A DNA stretch of 20,773 bases, taken from Lentzea aerocolonigenes (GTDB taxonomy: Bacteria > Actinomycetota > Actinomycetes > Mycobacteriales > Pseudonocardiaceae). The position numbers and the translations under genes were made by a program. Location of the stretch: positions 1-20,773 of the forward strand of contig NZ_JYJG01000428.1 in the NCBI RefSeq assembly GCF_000955955.1, in the 5' to 3' direction. Of the stretch, positions 1-5,262 are shown one piece after another; within the stretch, counting starts at the first letter, position 1; every line of letters begins with the position of its first letter. A model generated the notes under the pieces. The model ran no database searches, was not told the DNA's origin, and saw nothing but the letters and a program-made list of their open reading frames with translations.

Positions 1-30
1 GGTGTGGGAGAGTAGGTCGCCGCCGAACTT
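1..30 (+). rRNA. rrf: 5S ribosomal RNA, 3' end only (partial)
   Basis: The first 30 bases match the 3' part of actinobacterial 5S rRNA, with the GTGTGGGAGAGTAGG block followed by a CGCCGCCGAAC end that would pair with the 5' end of the molecule. The rest lies to the left of the window. A rho-independent terminator follows within about 10 bases, as expected at the end of an rRNA operon. The exact 3' end is an estimate. Confidence 0.82.
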
Positions 31-40
31 ACGTACAGAA

Positions 41-87
41 GCCCCTGAGGGTTGAGCGCCACAAGCGTTCCCCTCGGGGGCTTTTGT
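41..87 (+). terminator. rRNA operon terminator hairpin
   Basis: The arm GCCCCTGAGGG pairs with CCCTCGGGGGC (one T-G pair) around a loop of roughly 20 bases, and the 3' arm runs straight into TTTT. It follows the 5S rRNA directly. The LuxR-type gene converges on it from the other strand (stop at 102), so the hairpin may also stop that transcript. Confidence 0.85.
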
Positions 88-101
88 CATGCCCATTTGT
101 T

Positions 102-2906
102 TCAGCGCAGCGCCGTGTGCACGTCTTTTCTCGTGGTGCCGAGCTTCGTCAGCACGCGGGCCACATGTTTCTCGACCGTGCGCGGGGACAGGAACAGGGT
201 CTGCGCGATGTCGGAGTTGGTCGCGCCGCGCGCGAGGAGTTCGGCGACCTCCAGCTCACGGGGCGACAGCTCGGTTCCGTAGCCGTTGCGCCGGTGCCCT
301 GGCCGCTCGCCGATCCCCAGCGAGCGCAGGTGGCGCTGGCAGCGTGCGGCGTCCGCGGTCGCGCCGAGTTCCTCGTAGACGCGCAGAGCTTCGGCGACGT
401 TTCCGCTGAGTTCGGCGGCTTTCGCCGCGTGGTAAGGCCTGCCGATGTCCAGCCAACGCTGATGCGCCGCGGCGAAGTGATCGGCGGCGCCGACCGTCGC
501 GGCGTCCCGCAGGAGCAGTCCTCTGGCCAGGTCGAGCTCGGCCGCGGCAGCCGGGGCGTCCCTGTCCCGCACGCCTCGATCGGCATCTGCCACGAGCCGC
601 TCGGCTTCCAGGCGGTGTCCGCACGTCAGAGCGGCTTCGACGGCGACGGGCACCAAACCCGTGGTGCGCACCCAGGTGCCGAGCCCGCGCAACGTGGCGA
701 CCGCGGGAGCGGCGATCGCCCAGGCAGCTCGCGGGTCGCCCTGGCAGAGCATCGCCGCGGTCAGCGCGGCGGCGGTCGTCATGCTCATGGCCGCCTCGCA
801 CGTCTTGCCACCGAGCTCGGCGGCAGCGGTGAAGTGTTCGAGGGCGCGGGAGAACCGGCCCTGTGCCAGGGCGAGGTGGCCCAGGCACATGGCGCGGTCG
901 ACGTCGACAAGCCGCACATCGGGATACGCACGTGCCAGTGCGGCGTACTGCGCTTCGAGGTCGGCCCACCGGCCGGCCAGCCAGTCGAGGCGCAGCAGTC
1001 TGATGCTGGTCAGGCACTTGAACGTCCGGTGGTCCGCGCGCCCGGCCATCTCCTGGGTCTCCAGGAGATACGTCTCCTGGGTCTCCAGGAGATACGTGCG
1101 GGCCCGCCGGTCGTGGCCGAGCTGGGCGGCCGTCTCGCTCAGGTTGTAGAGCGCGTAACAGGTCTGGCCGAGCACCGCGCGGCCGGCGTCCCGGCGTGGC
1201 AACAGGTCTGCCAGCGGCCACACCGCTGGATCGCCTTCGCGAGCCATCAGCAGGAGCCGAGTGCCCTGGACCGCCGCGCGAACCCCGTCGTTCGTGCTGT
1301 CCCGCACCGCCTGTTCGGCCTGGTCGAGCCACTCCCACGCCTGCGCGGCGGCACCGTCCTGGTCCCGCAGCGCCAGGGCGATCATCGCGCGCGCAGCCTT
1401 GTCCGGAAGGGCGGCCAACTCGCCGACCGCGCGTTCGAGCTCGTGGAAGCCACCAGGGTCGCCCGCGAGGTTGAGCGTGATCAGCCCGAGGCCCAGCCGG
1501 ATCTCGCCGCGGACCGCGTCGGGCAGCCGGAGGTCGGCGAGCACGGCCTTGAGGACTCGAGCGGTTTCGGCGTAGTCGACGCCGGAGTTGGCGATCCTGG
1601 CGAGCGCCAGTGCCGCTCGGGAGCGCGGCTCGGTGGGAACCTGCTGCTGGTGCAGGATCTGGCGCAGCATCGTGGCGGCCGTGCCGGTGTCGCCCAGCGC
1701 CACTGCCTGGTCGGCGGCCTGCTCCGCGCACACCAGCCAGCCCTCGTGATCACCGGCCGCCAGGGTGTGGTGCGCGATCTGCACCAGGGGCGCGGGGGAG
1801 TGCGTCTGGAGCACGTCGATGGCGCGCTGGTGCAGGCGTGCCCGGCGGGGTCCCGGGATGTGGCGATGGGCGACCTGCTGCGCCAGCACGTGCCGGAAGG
1901 CGTACCGCCCGACGCCGGTTTCCCGCAGCACCGCGGCGCCCATGGCGTCGATCAGGCCCTGTGCTCCTTGCTCGGGTTCCAGCCCGGCGATCTCGGTGAG
2001 CAGCGCCTCGGAGGCGGGCACGGCGAGCACGGCCGCCGCGTCGACCACCGCCGCCCCGGCAGGGGACAACCCGATCAGCCGCTCGGTGACCGCCGCGCGC
2101 AGGCCCTCCGGCACGTCGGCGTGTTCCAGTTCGCGCGCATCGCGGCGAGCCTGGTCGCGGAACGTCAGCAGGTCCTCCTCGGCGACCAGCGGCAACCCCT
2201 CGCTGCGGCGGTGCAGCACCGCGCACAGTTCGGGAGTGGCGCCGGCACCGAGCGCTTCACCGGCCAGCTTCGCCACGTCGCACTCACTCAGCGGTGCCAG
2301 CCGGATCACGGTGGGACGGAGGGCCGCACCGAGCACGGGGGCACCGTCCGGCAGATCCTCGGTGCGGCTCGTCAGCACCAGGGAGAGCTGCTCCGGCAGG
2401 TCACGGGCGAGCAGCAGGAGCAGTTCGCGGGTGGCGTCGTCGACCCAGTGCAGGTCCTCCACGACCAGGGCCACCCGGCCGAGCGAGGCGAGCACCGAAC
2501 GCACGGCCCTGATCAGCTGATGGCGGGCCGCACCCGGATCGTCCGGCACGGGCGGTGCCGGTGGCAGCAGACCGGCGAGGTCCGGGAGCAACAGGGCCAG
2601 CGCGCCGGCGGTCGGAGGGAGATCGGTGCCGGCCAGCCACGGACCGGCCTTGCCGAGCGCGTCGACCACCGGCCCGTACGGGAGAGGCTCGCGCAACGGA
2701 TGGCAGAAGCCGGTCACCACGCGCCAACCGTTCGACTTCAAGGATGCGGTGGCCTCGTGCACCAGCCGGGACTTGCCCATACCGGCGTCGCCCTCGACGA
2801 CGACCACGGCAGGCGGATGACGGATGGCGTCGAGCAACAGCCCCAGTTCGTGGCGGCGACCGACGAACGTGAAACCCCGGCCGAACCCCGCACGTTGACC
2901 GACCAC
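102..2906 (-). CDS. LAL-type (large ATP-binding) LuxR family transcriptional regulator
   Basis: The product is about 934 residues, the usual size of LAL regulators, which use an N-terminal ATPase module and a C-terminal LuxR helix-turn-helix to activate target operons. Residues 39-46 are a Walker A motif (GDAGMGKS) and about 145-157 a Walker B (ALVVEDLHWVDD). A long Ala/Leu-rich middle looks like TPR-type helical repeats. The last 56 residues are a clear LuxR HTH (SPRELEVAELLARG, then SPRTVEKHVARVLTKLG). The reading frame stays open upstream to 3176, but that part runs into the RIP-like gene. I chose the GTG at 2906 because AGGGGA lies 8 bases before it and the conserved GFTFVGRRHELGLL block follows; the GTG at 2912 is only 2 bases from the same AGGGGA. 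An in-frame 24-base tandem duplication lies near residues 603-619. The regulated target is not evident; the gene may share a transcript with the RIP-like gene 104 bases upstream. Confidence 0.9.
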   Translation of the reverse strand: MVGQRAGFGRGFTFVGRRHELGLLLDAIRHPPAVVVVEGDAGMGKSRLVHEATASLKSNGWRVVTGFCHPLREPLPYGPVVDALGKAGPWLAGTDLPPTAGALALLLPDLAGLLPPAPPVPDDPGAARHQLIRAVRSVLASLGRVALVVEDLHWVDDATRELLLLLARDLPEQLSLVLTSRTEDLPDGAPVLGAALRPTVIRLAPLSECDVAKLAGEALGAGATPELCAVLHRRSEGLPLVAEEDLLTFRDQARRDARELEHADVPEGLRAAVTERLIGLSPAGAAVVDAAAVLAVPASEALLTEIAGLEPEQGAQGLIDAMGAAVLRETGVGRYAFRHVLAQQVAHRHIPGPRRARLHQRAIDVLQTHSPAPLVQIAHHTLAAGDHEGWLVCAEQAADQAVALGDTGTAATMLRQILHQQQVPTEPRSRAALALARIANSGVDYAETARVLKAVLADLRLPDAVRGEIRLGLGLITLNLAGDPGGFHELERAVGELAALPDKAARAMIALALRDQDGAAAQAWEWLDQAEQAVRDSTNDGVRAAVQGTRLLLMAREGDPAVWPLADLLPRRDAGRAVLGQTCYALYNLSETAAQLGHDRRARTYLLETQETYLLETQEMAGRADHRTFKCLTSIRLLRLDWLAGRWADLEAQYAALARAYPDVRLVDVDRAMCLGHLALAQGRFSRALEHFTAAAELGGKTCEAAMSMTTAAALTAAMLCQGDPRAAWAIAAPAVATLRGLGTWVRTTGLVPVAVEAALTCGHRLEAERLVADADRGVRDRDAPAAAAELDLARGLLLRDAATVGAADHFAAAHQRWLDIGRPYHAAKAAELSGNVAEALRVYEELGATADAARCQRHLRSLGIGERPGHRRNGYGTELSPRELEVAELLARGATNSDIAQTLFLSPRTVEKHVARVLTKLGTTRKDVHTALR
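1051..1098. repeat. 24-bp perfect tandem duplication inside the LAL gene
   Basis: Two adjacent 24-base copies (1051-1074 and 1075-1098) differ only at the last base. In the protein the duplication reads TYLLETQE twice. It is in frame and adds eight residues to a helical repeat in the TPR-like region. It looks like a recent replication-slippage event. Confidence 0.9.
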
Positions 2907-3010
2907 CGTCACCGTCCCCTGCGAACACCCCCGCCGTGGCGTCCAGGCTACCCACCCGGAGGTGTTCTGCCTGGTGACGGCACGGCGAGGGCGGTCAGTC
3001 GACGGGTTCG

Positions 3011-3502
3011 TCAGCCCTTCGCGGTGTTCAGGACGTAGTTCGCGTACAGGGCGGCGGTCCAGAGGACGTACTCGGAGATCCCGCCGTTCTCGTTGCGGCC
3101 CCACACGTGGATCGGGTTGGTGTCCGAGGTGGTCTGGTTGCGCACCCGGTTGAACCGGGTGCTCAGCGTGCCCCACATGTTCTGGAGATCGACGATGCGG
3201 TCGTCGAGCACCAGGTCACCACCGGTCGCGGCGGTGACCATGAAGTCCGAGATGGCGCGGAACCTCGCCGTCTCCGAGACGAACTGCGCCAGCCTCAGGA
3301 CGGCCAGGGCCTGTGCCTGGGCAGTGTTGCCGCCGCGTGCGTTGAGGAGCGCCCAGACAGCGTCGTTGTTGTTGAAGTGCATGCCGTACCGCGACGCGTT
3401 CGCCCAGTTCTGGAGACTGGGGTAGTCGCCGTTGAACGAGGTGTTGCGCTCGCCGGCGGCACAAGCACCAACAACGGGGAAGGCTGGAGTCGGTATACCC
3501 AT
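3011..3502 (-). CDS. Ribosome-inactivating protein (rRNA N-glycosidase) family, C-terminal half; probably 5'-truncated
   Basis: The 163-residue product matches the second half of type I RIPs and ricin A chain, which remove one adenine from the sarcin-ricin loop of large-subunit rRNA. VSETARFRAISDFM (74-87) corresponds to ricin ISEAARFQYIEGEM, with catalytic Glu77 and Arg80. LQNMWGTLSTRF corresponds to LENSWGRLSTAI, giving Trp110. FNGDYPSLQ corresponds to FGGNYDRLE, giving Tyr27 for ricin Tyr123. Spacings between these residues agree with ricin within a few residues. Family members are usually 250-280 residues; the N-terminal ~115 residues, with the ricin Tyr80 equivalent, are absent. I chose the ATG at 3502 because GGGGGACGA precedes it. 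Codons 2-14 have G/C at only 4 of 13 third positions while the rest is almost all G/C, so homology and coding bias begin at about codon 15. No convincing signal peptide is seen. It is likely a decayed or rearranged gene, or a short variant of unknown activity. Bacterial RIPs are known from Streptomyces. Confidence 0.8.
   Translation of the reverse strand: MGIPTPAFPVVGACAAGERNTSFNGDYPSLQNWANASRYGMHFNNNDAVWALLNARGGNTAQAQALAVLRLAQFVSETARFRAISDFMVTAATGGDLVLDDRIVDLQNMWGTLSTRFNRVRNQTTSDTNPIHVWGRNENGGISEYVLWTAALYANYVLNTAKG
3492..3499. repeat. GGTATACC palindrome, copy 1
   Basis: This perfect 8-base palindrome lies on the first codons of the RIP-like frame. An identical copy is 66 bases away at 3558-3565, in the dgt promoter. 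AT-rich palindromes of this kind are rare in this GC-rich DNA. The pair could be an operator or the remains of a duplicated promoter. Confidence 0.45.
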
Positions 3503-3557
3503 TCGTCCCCCGCGTCGGGTGCTCTGCGCGCGGCCGGCGGGTTCGGGCGATCGGGCC

Positions 3558-3567
3558 GGTATACCTT
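3558..3567. promoter_or_regulatory. -10 region of dgt, possibly bidirectional
   Basis: GGTATACCTT contains TACCTT (3562-3567), which lies exactly seven bases before the dgt ATG, the layout of an actinobacterial leaderless promoter. The GGTATACC core is palindromic, so it also reads TATACC on the minus strand, 55 bases before the RIP-like ATG. No good -35 is visible in either direction. Confidence 0.5.
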
Positions 3568-3574
3568 CTGTGCC

Positions 3575-5116
3575 ATGCACAACGAGCACCGCGCAGCCCG
3601 TCGCTCAGCCGGAGTGGGCAGGACGGCCGACCTCGCCACGAACCCGTTCCGCGTCGACCGCGACCGGGTGGCCAGCTCACCGTTCTTCGCGCGGCTCGGT
3701 GGCGTGACGCAGGTGGTGAGCTCGACGGGGTCCGGGCTGCTCGTGCACAACCGGCTCACCCACAGCCTCAAGGTGGCGCAGGCCGCGCGCGCCATCGCGG
3801 AGCGGTTGACGAGCCGGCCCGAGCTGACCGCGTTGCTGGAGAAGCTCGGCGGGTGCGACCCCGACGTGGTGGAGGCGGCGGCGCTGGCGCACGACCTGGG
3901 GCACCCTCCGTTCGGGCACCTCGGCGAGCAGGTGCTGGATCGGTTGGCGAGGCACCGGTTCGGGCTGCCGGACGGGTTCGAGGGGAACGCGCAGTCGTTC
4001 CGGATCGTGACGACCACGGACGTGCGGGGGCCCAAGGCGCTCGGGCTGGATCTGACCGTGGCGGTGCGGGCGGCGATGTTGAAGTACCCGTGGACCCGGC
4101 ACCAGCCGCTCGGCATGGAGGTCGCGCCGCGTGGTGCGTCGGAGCCGGAGGACATGCCGGGGACCGGTAGCTCGAAGTTCTCGGCGTATGTCACCGAGAT
4201 CAACGACCTGAGGCAGGCGCGGGAGCCGTTCGACGGGCGGGTCGAGGCGTGGCAGCAGACCGTCGAGGCGAGTGTCATGGACACCGCGGACGACATCGCC
4301 TACGCGATCCACGATCTGGAGGACTTCCACCGGGTCGGGGTGTTGCAGCACGCGACGGTGTCGGCGGAACTGGGGACCTGGCAGGCGCAGGCACTGGATC
4401 TCGCCGGGCTGAGCGACGACGAGCTCGCCCACGAGATCCGGATGCCGGGGCGGTCGCTGGAAACGCTCCGCAGGCGCATGCACCTCAAGGACTCGTGGGT
4501 GATGAGCGACGAGGCGTTCGCGCTGGCGGTGCGCAAGGTCGGCAAGGAGCTCGTGGACGGGCTGCTCGCGGTGCCGTTCGACGGGTCGGTCGAGGCGGAG
4601 CAGGCGGTCGCGGGGTTCAGCGCGCGGTGGACGCGGCGTCTGGTGGACGCGGTCGGGGTGCTGGAGGAGCCGACGCCGCGGTCCGGGCACGTCGTGCTGG
4701 CCGTGCAGCAGTGGCACGAGGTGCAGGTGCTGAAGTTCGTGCACCGGCGGTTCGTGTTGCTGCGGCCGGATCTGGCTCTGCACCAACGGGGGCAGGCGCG
4801 GTTGCTGACGTCGCTGGTGGACGCGCTGGAGCAGTGGGTGACGGACCGGACCGAGGCGGATCGGTTGCCGCGCAGGCTGCACGACCTCGTGGAGCTGGCC
4901 GAAACGGAGTACGCGGCGCTCGCCCGGACGGAGCCGTCCACATTGGTCGGTCCTGCCGGTGAGCTGCCCGCCGGGCCCGATGTGGTCAAACGGCTTGCGC
5001 GCGGGCGGGCCGTGGTCGACTTCGTCGCCTCGCTGACCGACAACCAGGCCGCGGCGCTGCTGGAAGCCCTTTCCGGCCGAACCGGTCAGTTGTGGACTGA
5101 CGCATTTGTTCTGTGA
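3575..5116 (+). CDS. dgt: Deoxyguanosinetriphosphate triphosphohydrolase-like protein (HD domain dNTPase)
   Basis: The 513-residue product is a cytoplasmic dNTP triphosphohydrolase of the HD superfamily, which cleaves dGTP or other dNTPs to the nucleoside and tripolyphosphate and so adjusts dNTP pools. The N-terminal RTADLATNPFRVDRDRVASSPFFARLGG block is typical of the family, and the metal ligands are visible: His63 in RLTHSLKVA, His106-Asp107 in LAHDLGHPPFGH, and Asp239/240 in MDTADDIAYAIHDLED. Length is normal for actinobacterial members. The ATG at 3575 has no ribosome binding site, but TACCTT lies seven bases before it, which fits a leaderless message. A longer open frame begins at 3107, but it is antisense to the RIP-like gene and lacks family similarity. 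The gene is divergent from the RIP-like gene and 146 bases upstream of the peptidase gene. Confidence 0.92.
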   Translation: MHNEHRAARRSAGVGRTADLATNPFRVDRDRVASSPFFARLGGVTQVVSSTGSGLLVHNRLTHSLKVAQAARAIAERLTSRPELTALLEKLGGCDPDVVEAAALAHDLGHPPFGHLGEQVLDRLARHRFGLPDGFEGNAQSFRIVTTTDVRGPKALGLDLTVAVRAAMLKYPWTRHQPLGMEVAPRGASEPEDMPGTGSSKFSAYVTEINDLRQAREPFDGRVEAWQQTVEASVMDTADDIAYAIHDLEDFHRVGVLQHATVSAELGTWQAQALDLAGLSDDELAHEIRMPGRSLETLRRRMHLKDSWVMSDEAFALAVRKVGKELVDGLLAVPFDGSVEAEQAVAGFSARWTRRLVDAVGVLEEPTPRSGHVVLAVQQWHEVQVLKFVHRRFVLLRPDLALHQRGQARLLTSLVDALEQWVTDRTEADRLPRRLHDLVELAETEYAALARTEPSTLVGPAGELPAGPDVVKRLARGRAVVDFVASLTDNQAAALLEALSGRTGQLWTDAFVL

Positions 5117-5159
5117 AGTGTGATTGTGTCTGCTAAGTGAGAAGTAGCCCAATCGGATG

Positions 5160-5189
5160 CTGACTGTGATCAGGCAAGCACCATACGTT
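5160..5189 (+). promoter_or_regulatory. Candidate promoter of the secreted peptidase gene
   Basis: CTGACT (5160-5165), an 18-base spacer and TACGTT (5184-5189) resemble an actinobacterial housekeeping promoter. Transcription would start near 5196, leaving a leader of about 65 bases before the GTG at 5263. It has not been tested against other candidates. Confidence 0.35.
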
Positions 5190-5196
5190 GGCGCCT

Positions 5197-5240
5197 CGAC
5201 CGGGGAATTCCGGTCGTAGGCCGCGTGCTCGGGGGCACGC
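5197..5240 (+). promoter_or_regulatory. Two hairpins in the peptidase mRNA leader
   Basis: CGACCGG (5197-5203) pairs perfectly with CCGGTCG (5210-5216) around GGAATT. Just after it, GCGTGC (5223-5228) pairs with GCACGC (5235-5240). GCTCGGGGG occurs at 5227-5235 and again just before the start codon, where it forms part of the ribosome binding site, so the second hairpin carries a copy of the ribosome binding sequence. The region could be an operator, an mRNA-stabilising structure or a regulatory leader. It does not match a riboswitch class I know. Confidence 0.4.
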
Positions 5241-5262
5241 CAACGCTCGGGGGAGAAGCCCA

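Noticed and set aside
84..3038. Long plus-strand open frame opposite the LAL gene
   Set aside because: The translation is low-complexity Arg/Gly/Gln/His-rich sequence without any family motif. It is the antisense shadow of a GC-rich gene whose minus-strand product has Walker and LuxR HTH motifs.
2907..3176. N-terminal extension of the LAL gene to 3176
   Set aside because: The added residues are Arg/Pro-rich with no similarity to LAL proteins, and they overlap the RIP-like gene. The GTG at 2906 has a better-placed binding site.
3503..3589. Start of the RIP-like gene at 3589, giving 192 residues
   Set aside because: The extra 29 residues are out of character, overlap the dgt start, and have no binding site. 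They also do not supply the missing RIP N-terminal domain, which I looked for in all minus-strand frames upstream without success.
3677..5152. Long minus-strand frame opposite dgt
   Set aside because: It is rich in Arg, His, Pro and Gln with no recognisable domain, while the plus strand encodes a clear HD phosphohydrolase.
5188..5262. TTG start at 5188 for the peptidase
   Set aside because: It would put 25 basic residues before a complete signal peptide and would overlap the leader hairpins. The GTG at 5263 has GGGGGAGA at the right distance.
5117..5262. Known riboswitch before the secreted peptidase gene
   Set aside because: Cell-wall and secreted enzyme genes of actinobacteria sometimes follow c-di-AMP riboswitches, but I could not find the conserved core bases here; only simple hairpins are visible.
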